Source of the DNA: Lentimicrobiaceae bacterium
Lineage (GTDB): Bacteria > Bacteroidota > Bacteroidia > Bacteroidales > F082
Assembly: GCA_015061295.1 (NCBI GenBank)
Contig: SUWU01000007.1
Location: 1 to 64,000 of the forward strand
DNA: 64,000 nt
Direction: 5' to 3'
In this document: in pieces, positions 7,557 through 15,849 of the stretch
Position numbering within the stretch: position 1 is the stretch's first letter
Layout of the letters: each line of letters opens with the position of its first letter
Notes under the pieces: generated by a model
The model's database searches: none
What the model was told of the DNA's origin: nothing
The model's input: the letters and a program-made list of their open reading frames with translations, nothing else
Position numbers and translations under genes: made by a program

Positions 7557-7868
7557 ATGAAAACTGTTGAAATTAAAAACTTTGAATTATATACCACAGG
7601 CGTAATTAGTATCGCTTGGAAAGAGAAAGATGAAGATATTTTTATCAATGTCGATTTGGATTTGGCAGCATTGCTGAAGATGTTGAAGATAGAAGGTCTT
7701 TCATATGAGAAAGTTCAACAAATGTCAGAAAATCAAAAGCCTCTGGTGTTTAAGAAGGTTACTTTGTTGCTTTTCCAAGATGACGACAAACCTGGTCAAT
7801 ATTATACTTCAGAATGTATGTTTGAAGATGATGACCTCGATATTTTCCATGCTGAAATAAAGGAATGA
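7557..7868 (+). CDS. Small acidic protein of unknown function
   Basis: A 103-residue protein that I do not recognise. It has no signal peptide, membrane segment or cysteine-rich motif. Charged and strand-forming stretches alternate (TTGVISIAWKEKDEDIFINV, VTLLLFQDDDKP), and the C-terminus is very acidic (CMFEDDDLDIFHAEIKE). It may be a single small beta-rich domain. It lies 4 bases after the HAD gene and 1 base before the exonuclease, which indicates cotranscription. The open frame and tight packing argue that it is a real gene. Confidence 0.65.
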   Translation: MKTVEIKNFELYTTGVISIAWKEKDEDIFINVDLDLAALLKMLKIEGLSYEKVQQMSENQKPLVFKKVTLLLFQDDDKPGQYYTSECMFEDDDLDIFHAEIKE

Positions 7869-7869
7869 A

Positions 7870-8403
7870 ATGTCGGAACAGACTAATAATCAGATTATAA
7901 TTCCCGATCTCCCTGACTTTGCAGCTATTGATTTTGAGTCGGCTAACGGCGACATCAGAAGCGCCTGTAGCGTAGGGATCGTTGTCGTGCGTGACAGGGA
8001 GATTGTGGATACTTACTATAGTCTGATAAAACCGGTTCCAAACCATTATTGCTATTGGAACACCAAAATACATGGAATCAAAAAGGAAGATACCGACGAT
8101 GCTCCTGTCTTTCCTGAAGTGTGGCATGAGGCGTCGAAATATGTGAAGAATCTTCCCCTCGTTGCTCATAACAAGAGCTTTGATGAAAGATGTCTGAAAG
8201 CCTGCTTCGCTCATTATAAGATGAAATATCCTAACTATCAGTTTTATTGTACGTATAGAACCTCCGTCAAGGTACTTCCCGACTTAGAAAATCATCAGCT
8301 TCATACAGTGGCGGCTCACTGTGGCTTCGACTTGAAGAACCATCATCACGCCCTCGCTGATGCCGTGGCATGCGCTCATATCGCAATGGAGATTTTTAAA
8401 TAA
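7870..8403 (+). CDS. DEDDh-type 3'-5' exonuclease (DnaQ-like)
   Basis: A 177-residue stand-alone exonuclease. The metal-binding acidic residues are present: DFES near 19 (Exo I), HNKSFD near 98 (Exo II) and HHALADA near 161 (Exo III, His-x4-Asp), which places it in the DnaQ/PolC epsilon fold. Families of this size trim DNA or RNA 3' ends, or proofread. It lacks the polymerase-binding tail of a canonical DnaQ, so a repair or RNA-turnover role is equally possible. It ends 3 bases from the convergent TonB-receptor gene, with no visible terminator between them. Confidence 0.85.
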   Translation: MSEQTNNQIIIPDLPDFAAIDFESANGDIRSACSVGIVVVRDREIVDTYYSLIKPVPNHYCYWNTKIHGIKKEDTDDAPVFPEVWHEASKYVKNLPLVAHNKSFDERCLKACFAHYKMKYPNYQFYCTYRTSVKVLPDLENHQLHTVAAHCGFDLKNHHHALADAVACAHIAMEIFK

Positions 8404-8406
8404 TAA

Positions 8407-10827
8407 TTAAATCCCGATAATCACGCTGAACATGAAGTTGATTCCCGCTTGGGAGAAATATCCATCTTCAATATATTCTTCCCCGCCAACAGCAGCCTTA
8501 TAAACCCAGGCATTACTACAATACTTACTGTTAAAAATGTTATTGACACTCAGATTGAAATTCAGGTCTTTAAACAGAGTCTGCTTCCATTCATAATTAA
8601 TATTAACATTACTTACGAAATATGGGTCGAGACTCCTTGAAAGGGTAGAGGTGTTGTCGATATATTGTCGTCCGACATATTTCTCCTGAAAGACGATGTC
8701 TAAATGATTGATAGGCGTGACTTTAAAATTAAAGCCTCCGATGATGTTGGGAGAAAAAGAGATGTCCGTCGTTCCTAAATTATTTTCTATCTGTCCTAAA
8801 TAATTCCAGTCGGCATCGTAATTATCGACGTAATCGACATAATTCAGAATCTTATTCTGACTTAAAGCAAAATTGAAGTCCAAGGCGAAATACCTGTTGA
8901 ACTGAAACGCTGCGCTACCTTCCAAACCTAATCTGTAACTTTTATCAACATTTGTCATGATGGTGTTTCCCACATTGTTAATCTCGCCTGTCATCACAAG
9001 CTGGTCTTTATAATCCATGTAGAAAATGTTGGTGTTCAATGCCATTTTTCTGTTTCTGTATGAGTATCCTAATTCATAGTCGGTGAGTTTCTCGTGAGTG
9101 ACGCGTTCTCTTTGAATCTCATCGGCGTCGGTGTAGATGTCGCGGTTTGGTTCTCTGTTGGAATAGGCGACGGAGAAATACGCGCTGTTGTTGTCGTTGA
9201 TGGAATAGAATATACCGCCCTTAGGATTCCAGAAGTTGAAAAGATGTTGTTGTGTCACGTCATTAAGGTCGTCGTGGATGCCCTCGATGGAATAATTGAT
9301 ATGACGATATTGCATCTCAGCGAATAGGTTAAGATGTCCGTTTAACTCGTAATTCGCTGATATAAAGGCATTGTAATATTGTTTGTTACCATTGTTTTCG
9401 TACCATCTGTAATTTAAAGGCACGCCGTATTCAGCCCAATTTATGATGCCGAAATGATCACCATCGTAACGATTCCAGCTGCCTCCGTAGTTGAGGTCGA
9501 ATCTCCCGATTTTATGATTCATGGCGATGTTGAAGCCGTAGTATTTGTTGTCTAACCATTTCTGCTGTATGAGGTTGACGCTTTCGATGACAGTGTCGCC
9601 TATTACGAAAGAAGGAAGTCCGTAACTTGAAAATGACTTGTCGTTTTTATAATTCTCGTAGTAACCTTTTCCTGTGGTGAGAAATGCCGAAGCTGTCAAT
9701 GTCATATTCTGTGAGAAGCTGTGAGCATAATGTATTTGGTAATAAGATTGGTCGTATTTGTCGATTTCGTTTTCATAATAGCCTATGAAGTTGCCGTCTT
9801 TGTCGTACATCATTCCTGAAGGGTTGAAGGTAGGATTTGTGGCGAGGCTGTCTTTCGGTGTGCCGTTCCAAGCCTGATATGTCTCTTCTTTGCCGTTCAT
9901 TATCATGAATTTAAGGAAGTCGTTTTCGTCTGACCATGAAGCTGAGAGCTGATAAGAGAACAAGTCGGAATAAGCTCTGTCGATGTAGCCGTCGGAATTG
10001 ATTTTACTTATTCTTCCGTTGAAGTTAAATCCGTTATTGTTTCTTCCTGATGAGAAGTTGATAGTGTTTTTCAGTGTGTTGAAAGAACCGAATGTGGAGC
10101 TCAGTCTCGCGAAAGGCTCTGTTGTCTGTTCATCTGTTTTTATGTTGATGGAAGCTCCGAATGCTGCTGCGCCGTTGCTTGAATTACCGACGCCTCTCTG
10201 TATCTGTATGTTATCTACTGACGATGCCAAATCCGGTAAGTCGACGAAATAGACTAAGTTAGATTCCGCGTCGTTGACGGGTATTCCGTTCAGTGTGACG
10301 TTGATTCTTGTGAGGTCGCTGCCTCTGATTCTCATTCCCGTATAGCCTACACCCGCACCTGCATCGGAGGTGACGACGACAGAAGGTGTGTTTTGTAATA
10401 AGAAAGGAAGGTCAGAGCCTTGGTTGCTACGTCTAAGTTCCTCAGAATCAATCTCGGAGTAGGTGAGGGGAGTCTTGTCTCCAACACGCGATGCGGTGAC
10501 TATAACCTCGTCTTCCATCAGCACTTCCATCGTCATCGCAATATTTATCTTCGTGTCTTTAGTAACCTTAACATCAGTAGAATAGGTCTTGAAACCTAGA
10601 TATGTAGCTTTTAAAGTATATGTTCCCTTTTTTATATTTTCAAATTTGAAATTACCGTTGTTATCTGTGACAGTGATGAGATTTAATTCTTTCAAAGAAA
10701 CGTGTGCGCCGATTAACACTTCATGATTTTCCTTGTCTATGACGTTACCAGAGATGGTGAATTGTGCGAGAAGATTTAAAGGCATTAGCACTGCTATGAT
10801 GATAATTGATGTAATTTGTTTTAACAT
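8407..10827 (-). CDS. TonB-dependent outer membrane receptor, predicted thiamine uptake
   Basis: An 806-residue receptor with signal peptide (cleaved after LLAQ), a carboxypeptidase-like regulatory domain (about 23-98), a TonB-box-like DEVIVTASR near 106, a plug (about 115-230; MRIRGSD, LNGIPVNDAE, IQRGVGNSSNGAAAFG) and a beta barrel to the C-terminus. No SusD partner follows it, so it is a BtuB-type rather than a SusC-type receptor. A TPP riboswitch lies directly in its leader (10888-10987). TPP-controlled receptors of this kind in Bacteroidetes are predicted to import thiamine or its precursors, so the substrate is inferred from regulation and not from the protein. The chain ends in Ile, not the usual aromatic residue. 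Confidence 0.9.
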   Translation of the reverse strand: MLKQITSIIIIAVLMPLNLLAQFTISGNVIDKENHEVLIGAHVSLKELNLITVTDNNGNFKFENIKKGTYTLKATYLGFKTYSTDVKVTKDTKINIAMTMEVLMEDEVIVTASRVGDKTPLTYSEIDSEELRRSNQGSDLPFLLQNTPSVVVTSDAGAGVGYTGMRIRGSDLTRINVTLNGIPVNDAESNLVYFVDLPDLASSVDNIQIQRGVGNSSNGAAAFGASINIKTDEQTTEPFARLSSTFGSFNTLKNTINFSSGRNNNGFNFNGRISKINSDGYIDRAYSDLFSYQLSASWSDENDFLKFMIMNGKEETYQAWNGTPKDSLATNPTFNPSGMMYDKDGNFIGYYENEIDKYDQSYYQIHYAHSFSQNMTLTASAFLTTGKGYYENYKNDKSFSSYGLPSFVIGDTVIESVNLIQQKWLDNKYYGFNIAMNHKIGRFDLNYGGSWNRYDGDHFGIINWAEYGVPLNYRWYENNGNKQYYNAFISANYELNGHLNLFAEMQYRHINYSIEGIHDDLNDVTQQHLFNFWNPKGGIFYSINDNNSAYFSVAYSNREPNRDIYTDADEIQRERVTHEKLTDYELGYSYRNRKMALNTNIFYMDYKDQLVMTGEINNVGNTIMTNVDKSYRLGLEGSAAFQFNRYFALDFNFALSQNKILNYVDYVDNYDADWNYLGQIENNLGTTDISFSPNIIGGFNFKVTPINHLDIVFQEKYVGRQYIDNTSTLSRSLDPYFVSNVNINYEWKQTLFKDLNFNLSVNNIFNSKYCSNAWVYKAAVGGEEYIEDGYFSQAGINFMFSVIIGI

Positions 10828-10832
10828 AATGC

Positions 10833-10868
10833 ATTGATTTAATTGTTGTTAAATTTAATTAAATCAAT
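10833..10868 (-). promoter_or_regulatory. Hairpin next to the start codon, likely expression platform of the TPP riboswitch
   Basis: Perfect 12-base complementary arms (10833-10844 and 10857-10868) enclose a 12-base loop, and the stem ends 5 bases before the ATG at 10827. Forming it would bury the ribosome entry region. Its upstream arm shares 10864-10868 with a segment complementary to the 5' end of the riboswitch. Confidence 0.65.
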
Positions 10869-10887
10869 AGGAGGAATTTTTGATGTG

Positions 10888-10987
10888 TCTCATTTCCCTG
10901 TCTCGGCATTATCCGTATCAGGTTCAGAGGGTGTGATCTCAGCCTGTCTTTCATTTTACTTTTGTAAAAAAGGCACCCCTATTGAAA
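10888..10987 (-). ncRNA. TPP riboswitch (THI element)
   Basis: Read on the minus strand, the conserved parts occur in order: GGGGTGCC (10979-10972), GGCTGAGATC, ACACCC, then CTGAACCTGAT, GGATAATGCC and AGGGAAATGAG. P1 can form between TTTCA (10987-10983) and TGAGA (10892-10888). An AT-rich P3 extension lies between the two. Promoter, aptamer, switch hairpin and TonB-receptor start follow in that order, so the element controls that gene. High TPP should lower expression. Confidence 0.93.
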
Positions 10988-10990
10988 GTC

Positions 10991-11022
10991 TTGCAAAGTT
11001 ATCATAATTTTCTTTATGTTTG
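10991..11022 (+). promoter_or_regulatory. Promoter of aroQ
   Basis: TTG (10991-10993) and TATGTTTG (11015-11022) are separated by 21 bases. The ATG inside the -7 box (11016) is in frame with aroQ but cannot be the start of a transcript from this promoter. Expected transcription start is near 11028. Confidence 0.6.
10994..11001 (-). promoter_or_regulatory. -7 box for the TPP-riboswitch transcript
   Basis: TAACTTTG on the minus strand fits TAnnTTTG. The expected transcript start, 5 to 8 bases on, falls at about 10987, exactly the first base of the P1 stem. The box overlaps the -33 region of the opposite aroQ promoter. Confidence 0.6.
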
Positions 11023-11039
11023 TAAAAAAAATATTAACG

Positions 11040-11483
11040 ATGAAGATATTGATTTTAAACGGACCGAATTTAAATCTCATAGGTAGAAGAGAAGCAGAGA
11101 TTTATGGAACTGAGTCATTGGTCGATTATATAGAGAAGATGAAATTGGATTTTGTTGAACATCAGATAGATTATTTTCAATCTAATCATGAAGGTGTCTT
11201 GATTGATAAGTTACATGAGGCTTGGGATAATTATGACGGTGTCGTTTTCAATCCAGGAGCTTATTGTCACACTTCCATTGCCTTAGCTGACGCGATACGT
11301 TCTATAGAAACACCTGTCGTTGAAGTGCATATCAGCGACATTTATTCGCGCGAGGAATACAGACGTCATTCGTTTACGGCGGAAGCAAGTGTTAAGAGTG
11401 TCGTCGGTAAAGGCTTGAACGGATATAGGGAAGCAGTAGCGTTTTTGATTGATAGTTTTTTACGAGAAATCTCTTTCGTCTAA
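11040..11483 (+). CDS. aroQ: Type II 3-dehydroquinate dehydratase
   Basis: A 147-residue enzyme of the usual size for the dodecameric type II family. It carries out the third step of the shikimate pathway, 3-dehydroquinate to 3-dehydroshikimate, in the cytoplasm. The N-terminus KILILNGPNLNLIGRRE is the family signature, Tyr22 in IYG is the catalytic Tyr, NPGAYCHTSIAL lies near 73, and EVHISDIYSREEYRRHSF carries the catalytic His near 97. The start at 11040 is chosen because translation from there begins at the conserved N-terminus and the earlier ATG lies within the -7 box. Its last 24 bases overlap the convergent glycosyltransferase gene. Confidence 0.95.
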   Translation: MKILILNGPNLNLIGRREAEIYGTESLVDYIEKMKLDFVEHQIDYFQSNHEGVLIDKLHEAWDNYDGVVFNPGAYCHTSIALADAIRSIETPVVEVHISDIYSREEYRRHSFTAEASVKSVVGKGLNGYREAVAFLIDSFLREISFV

Positions 11484-12479
11484 TACACTGTATAGTTTTT
11501 TCTTTCCTAAGAAATATTTGAAGACGATATTTTTCTGATACACTTGCGAGACTTTCTTGTGGGTGTATTTTTTTCTTTTCTTCTTTAAGATTGGGAGGTG
11601 ACGCAAGAAACTGAGGTGAGCACGGGTCACGGCGAAGAAGTCGGCGAAGCTGCCGTCGCATAGGAATTTGAAAGCTGCAACCCAGTCTAAGAAGAAACGG
11701 TAAAATATTGTCCAGAAGACCTTTCCTTGCGGAAGATTTTTCATTAATAAGGAAAGATTATTCCTGAAGTTGAGGTAAGTCTTTCTGGCAGAAGATTTTG
11801 GTAATGTGCCGCCGCCGATGTGATAAATCTTGGAATCGGGACAATACATTATTTTATAATCTAAATTTTTCATTCTCCAGCAGAAGTCGATTTCTTCCAT
11901 GTGAGCGAAGAAGTCGTCGTCCAATCCGCCGAATTTATGATAGAGTTCTGCTCTTACAAACATGCAAGCTCCTGTTGCCCAGAATACTTCTTTGACATCG
12001 TCATATTGTCCGTTGTCGGTTTCCAAATCTTGGAACATTCTTCCGCGACAGAATGGGTATCCGTATTTGTCGATGAAGCCGCCTGCTGCTCCGGCATATT
12101 CGAATTTTGTCTTGTCGTGATATGACAAGATTTTAGGTTGGCAGGCAGCGATGTTCTCGTCGCTTTCCATAAGTTCTATAACAGGCTCAATCCAATGAGG
12201 CGTGACTTCAATATCTGAGTTGAGAAGTACGTAATAATCGGCTTCTACTTGACGGAGTGCGAGGTTGTAGCCAGTAGCGAATCCGCCGTTGAAGTCGTTG
12301 AGAATAAGTCTGATGTTAGGAAAGTTGTTTCTCATGAAATCCACTGAGTCGTCGGTGGATTTGTTGTCTGCAACTATAATTTCTGCGGTGTTGGAACTAT
12401 TTTCAATGACATTAGGAAGGAACTTTTCCAGGAATGTCTTTCCGTTATAATTCAATATGACTACCGCTACTTTTTTCAT
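11460..12479 (-). CDS. Glycosyltransferase family 2, rhamnosyltransferase-like
   Basis: A 339-residue GT-A fold enzyme. VVILNYNGKTFLEKFLP opens the nucleotide-sugar domain, ADNKSTDDS follows, and NSDIEVTP holds the DxD-like metal site. FGGLDDDFFAHMEEIDFCWR is the acceptor-side acidic motif seen in RfbF/WbbL-like enzymes. The C-terminal part is basic and hydrophobic, suggesting membrane association. It probably adds a sugar to a cell-surface glycan; the donor cannot be told. A TATCTTTG box ends 5 bases before the ATG, so the mRNA may be leaderless. The 3' end overlaps aroQ tail to tail by 24 bases. Confidence 0.88.
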   Translation of the reverse strand: MKKVAVVILNYNGKTFLEKFLPNVIENSSNTAEIIVADNKSTDDSVDFMRNNFPNIRLILNDFNGGFATGYNLALRQVEADYYVLLNSDIEVTPHWIEPVIELMESDENIAACQPKILSYHDKTKFEYAGAAGGFIDKYGYPFCRGRMFQDLETDNGQYDDVKEVFWATGACMFVRAELYHKFGGLDDDFFAHMEEIDFCWRMKNLDYKIMYCPDSKIYHIGGGTLPKSSARKTYLNFRNNLSLLMKNLPQGKVFWTIFYRFFLDWVAAFKFLCDGSFADFFAVTRAHLSFLRHLPILKKKRKKYTHKKVSQVYQKNIVFKYFLGKKKLYSVLDERDFS

Positions 12480-12484
12480 AGGCG

Positions 12485-12492
12485 CAAAGATA
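12485..12492 (-). promoter_or_regulatory. -7 box directly in front of the glycosyltransferase ATG
   Basis: TATCTTTG (minus strand) lies with only 5 bases (CGCCT) between it and the ATG at 12479. Normal start-site spacing would put the first transcribed base at or next to the A of ATG. The box abuts the T-tract of the upstream terminator. Confidence 0.65.
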
Positions 12493-12493
12493 A

Positions 12494-12525
12494 TAAAAAA
12501 AAGACTCCCATTACAGAGAGTCTTT
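12494..12525 (-). terminator. Intrinsic terminator of the GWxTD gene
   Basis: Stem AAAGACTC/GAGTCTTT (12525-12518 with 12507-12500) and a 10-base loop, followed on the minus strand by a run of T. It sits 48 bases after the GWxTD stop codon and runs directly into the next promoter. Confidence 0.85.
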
Positions 12526-12572
12526 CAAAGGTATAAGATAAAATATGTGGTATGTAAGAAAATTTCTTGGTT

Positions 12573-14060
12573 TTATCTTGGGTTTTCGTAATAATCTTTA
12601 GCATCGTCGCCGTAGTTAATATCAGGGTTAACGCTTCCGTTGTCATTGTAATATTCTTGGTAAGGACTATAAGTTCTTGAATATATTTCCGATGTCCAAC
12701 GAGAGTTGTTGAGTTCACCTATAGCGTCGGAGTGTATGAGTTGGAAGTCGTTTGTGGCAATGTCTCTTGTCATGAAGACGAATTTTTTGTTTCTTTGTTT
12801 CTCTAATGTGTAGTAGTGCCATATTTCATAAGGATAAGCTCCAGGCTCGTTATGGTTTTGAACAATTCTGTCTGGTGCTCCATATTTTAAGAAGACGCGT
12901 CCTCTGTCTGTTTCATATCCTTTTATTCTTATAGCTGAAAATGAGTTGTTTACACGTTTAACTTGTGCGTAATAGTTCTCCCATTCAATTTGAGGTGACA
13001 AAGTATTACGGCTGGCCCAGAAACTATAGAAGTATTGTTGCATTGTGGTAATATCATCGGTCTTTATCAAATTGCTAGCATATTCTTTTTCTATTTGCGA
13101 TGATATAGGAGCGAGGGTTCTGATATATTCTCGAATTGTATCAATATTTTCAATGTTGCCGCTGAAGACATCTTTAGGATTGATAGATGATAGTGCCAAA
13201 TTGTCTATCTGGTAGTTGTTGTTGCTTCTTTGGAAAAAGAAACGATTAAAACCTATTATCTCGTTGTTTCTGTTACGGGCTTCAAGTACCAAATAATAAT
13301 TGCCAGAAGGAAGTCCACTGATGTCCATAGTGTTGATTATTACTTCGGTATCTTTTACATTCATTCTTTTACTGAAATAGTAACTGCTTATTTTGGTGTT
13401 GCTTTCAAATGTCATAAGGTATGTGTTGAGAAGGTATTTCTCATTGTCGCCAAGCACTTTTTTTGTGTTGTATATCTCAGCATAGAATGTTAATTTGTTG
13501 ACATTGTCAGGATAATAAGGCATGATCATAGGTATTATGTCGTAGCCATTTTTTGAATTTGCAGATGTTGTTTCGCTTGGCTTATAATCTTCTAAGGCTA
13601 TAATGCTTGAGAAACAGATGTTATCAGGATAGTCGATAATGACATTTTCTTTTACGGTATAAGGTTTCATGCCTTTGTTGTTACTGTCTTCAATGACAAT
13701 TTCCATCTGGTATTCGCCATTTGCCAACGAATAACGCTGAATATCCATAAAGAAATTATTAAGATTTGTGGTGTCGTCAACAGCAGGGCTTGTCACAGTG
13801 TATTTGTCGTAATTTTTTATTTCCTCACCTTGTTTGAATATAACTGTAAGATTTATAGAGGCTTCATATTTTCCATCTGTATTTTTTACATATACGAGAC
13901 TGTTGCAATCGAAAGTGATATATGTCTCTAAATAAGGTGTGTTGTTACCTTCTGTAATGTTAAATGTTCCGTATGATATAAATGAACTGACTTCTTTTTG
14001 TTGCGCATTGACATGAAATGCGATTACATAAATAAATAATAATGTTAATATCTTTTTCAT
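12573..14060 (-). CDS. GWxTD domain-containing exported protein
   Basis: A 495-residue protein with signal peptide (MKKILTLLFIYVIAFHVNAQ). The N-terminal two thirds are beta-rich repeats resembling immunoglobulin-like strands, and the C-terminal third carries the Bacteroidetes GWxTD signature in the form GYETDRGRVFLKYGAPDRI, followed by PYEIWHYY. Members of this family are secreted or periplasmic proteins of unknown biochemical role. A TATCTTTG box lies at 14088-14081, about 20 bases upstream of the start, and a strong terminator follows the gene, so it is probably transcribed alone. The Trp of the signature is Tyr here. Confidence 0.85.
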   Translation of the reverse strand: MKKILTLLFIYVIAFHVNAQQKEVSSFISYGTFNITEGNNTPYLETYITFDCNSLVYVKNTDGKYEASINLTVIFKQGEEIKNYDKYTVTSPAVDDTTNLNNFFMDIQRYSLANGEYQMEIVIEDSNNKGMKPYTVKENVIIDYPDNICFSSIIALEDYKPSETTSANSKNGYDIIPMIMPYYPDNVNKLTFYAEIYNTKKVLGDNEKYLLNTYLMTFESNTKISSYYFSKRMNVKDTEVIINTMDISGLPSGNYYLVLEARNRNNEIIGFNRFFFQRSNNNYQIDNLALSSINPKDVFSGNIENIDTIREYIRTLAPISSQIEKEYASNLIKTDDITTMQQYFYSFWASRNTLSPQIEWENYYAQVKRVNNSFSAIRIKGYETDRGRVFLKYGAPDRIVQNHNEPGAYPYEIWHYYTLEKQRNKKFVFMTRDIATNDFQLIHSDAIGELNNSRWTSEIYSRTYSPYQEYYNDNGSVNPDINYGDDAKDYYENPR

Positions 14061-14185
14061 TGTTAAAATTTATTTTGATGCAAAGATAGCTAAATGTCAA
14101 TAAATTTTAACTTTTAATTTGTGGAAATATATCGACAAAATCTTTATAAGTTGCAGATAATTAAAAGTATATGAAAAATATTTCC

Positions 14186-15781
14186 TCAGAAATTCGATTT
14201 GATATAATCTATTAAGAATATATTTAAATCATCTTTTGTGTTAAAGATATTTTTGATTTTATTACTTCTTTTATTGACAGCTCCGTATGTGAGTCCTAAA
14301 AGAACTGCAATTTCAACATTATTTAAATTCATAAAATTAAGGATAATGAATTTAATATCGCTCGGTGTTATCTCAAATTCTTTTTTTATTGAAGAAATTG
14401 CTTTAGGAAAGCATTTGTTGAAGGTTTTTATTAATAATTGTATCTCGGTAGTGCTTAGTGCAAGTTTGTTATAACTTTGAACGTTTTTTGTTAATATGTT
14501 AATACCTTCGAATGATGATTTAATTTTATTATGTATGGCGCTATCGAAGAAACGTTGATATGCTTCGTCAAAAGATTCGTTGGTTTCTAAACTGACTAAT
14601 TTCTGAGAAATGTCGTTTATGATTTTATCTTTTGACTGTATTATGTCGTTGTTACCACTAATGGTTTCTTCAGCATTGCGTATTTTTTCTTTGTATTGGT
14701 TGTTACTCTTGATGACATATAATACTACAATAGTTATTATAGATAAGATTATTGTTAATAAGATAATGATTATTAGTGAATTATTTTTATTATCGGATTT
14801 ATCATAGTTGTAATTGATGATTGTATATGAGGTGTCATAAAGTTTTTCTAAGTCTAATTTAATAGGTGTTTTCCTAATTTCAATAGAATTGTTTTTTGCT
14901 TGATATTGAATATATAACATCTCATTCTTTTGATCATTCAGGTTGAAATAGGTTTCTGCGAGTTTCTCGGAAAAAACGAGTTTCTCTTGCATATTCCCAT
15001 TTTCAAAGCAATATTTCAGATGGGGGAGTGCCATGCTGTAATTTCTTTCATAGAAATATTTTGTGCCTATGGCAGAGTGAAAGTCGTAATCTTGATTTTT
15101 GATGTTGAAGTGATTTTTGAATATTGAATCTGCACTTTTATAATCGTTTAATTCATATAGTGTTATAATCTTATTGTCGATAATTTTTCGATAGATGTTA
15201 TTAGGAATATTTTCTTGTTCTTCTGCCATTTCAAAATAAATCATGGCAATGTTGGGAATATGATTGTACTGATACAGTTTTCCTATTTTAAGAAGAATGT
15301 TCAGGATTTTCTCTTCGTCATTTGCTGCTTCATAGTCAGATAATGCTTTGTCGTATAATTCTGCTGATGACTTTAGTGAATTGATGTCTTTGTAAATGTC
15401 ACCTAACCTTTCATATATATCGCCTCGATATTGATAATCGTACGATTTTACTATATCAATTTTAGAGAAATAGGAGTTTATGTAGTCTAATGCAAGAAAT
15501 AACTTCTTTGAAGCAGAGATTAATTGTTCAGAAGTGTAATCGTTTGTAGCGTCGAAATAGTAAATTTGTGATATTTTTTGAAGAAATTCTGGTCTTTTGT
15601 GATATTTTTTCGCACATTTTTGGGCCTCAGATATGTTAAATTCTATTAATGAATCATTATTTGTGTAAGAAAAATCAAGAATTTCCTCACAGCATGACTT
15701 TGTCACTTCATTGCATTGTGTTAAAGATAAGGCAATGAATATCAATGATAAAAAGGTGATATTTTTATAAAAACTCTTCAT
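14186..15781 (-). CDS. TPR-transmembrane-HTH regulatory protein
   Basis: A 531-residue protein. The N-terminus is a signal or anchor with a possible lipobox (SLTQC); Gln before Cys is unusual, so lipidation is uncertain. Residues about 40-330 contain several tetratricopeptide-like helical pairs. One membrane span follows near 345-365 (LIIIILLTIILSIITIVVLY), then a coiled coil, then a C-terminal helix-turn-helix of LuxR-like type (MNLNNVEIAVLLGLTYGAVN). This layout, with an outside TPR sensor and an inside DNA-binding end, is common in Bacteroidetes and suggests a one-component membrane regulator. Target genes are unknown. A TATTTTTG box sits 10 bases before the start. Confidence 0.75.
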   Translation of the reverse strand: MKSFYKNITFLSLIFIALSLTQCNEVTKSCCEEILDFSYTNNDSLIEFNISEAQKCAKKYHKRPEFLQKISQIYYFDATNDYTSEQLISASKKLFLALDYINSYFSKIDIVKSYDYQYRGDIYERLGDIYKDINSLKSSAELYDKALSDYEAANDEEKILNILLKIGKLYQYNHIPNIAMIYFEMAEEQENIPNNIYRKIIDNKIITLYELNDYKSADSIFKNHFNIKNQDYDFHSAIGTKYFYERNYSMALPHLKYCFENGNMQEKLVFSEKLAETYFNLNDQKNEMLYIQYQAKNNSIEIRKTPIKLDLEKLYDTSYTIINYNYDKSDNKNNSLIIIILLTIILSIITIVVLYVIKSNNQYKEKIRNAEETISGNNDIIQSKDKIINDISQKLVSLETNESFDEAYQRFFDSAIHNKIKSSFEGINILTKNVQSYNKLALSTTEIQLLIKTFNKCFPKAISSIKKEFEITPSDIKFIILNFMNLNNVEIAVLLGLTYGAVNKRSNKIKNIFNTKDDLNIFLIDYIKSNF

Positions 15782-15849
15782 TTCTGATTACAAAAATACT
15801 GCTTTTATTTGGTGTAATAGGAAAAAAAATAATTTTTTTAAAAAAATAC

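Noticed and set aside
11016-11039. Earlier ATG for aroQ
   Set aside because: It lies within TATGTTTG, the -7 box, and precedes the conserved N-terminus by eight non-conserved residues.
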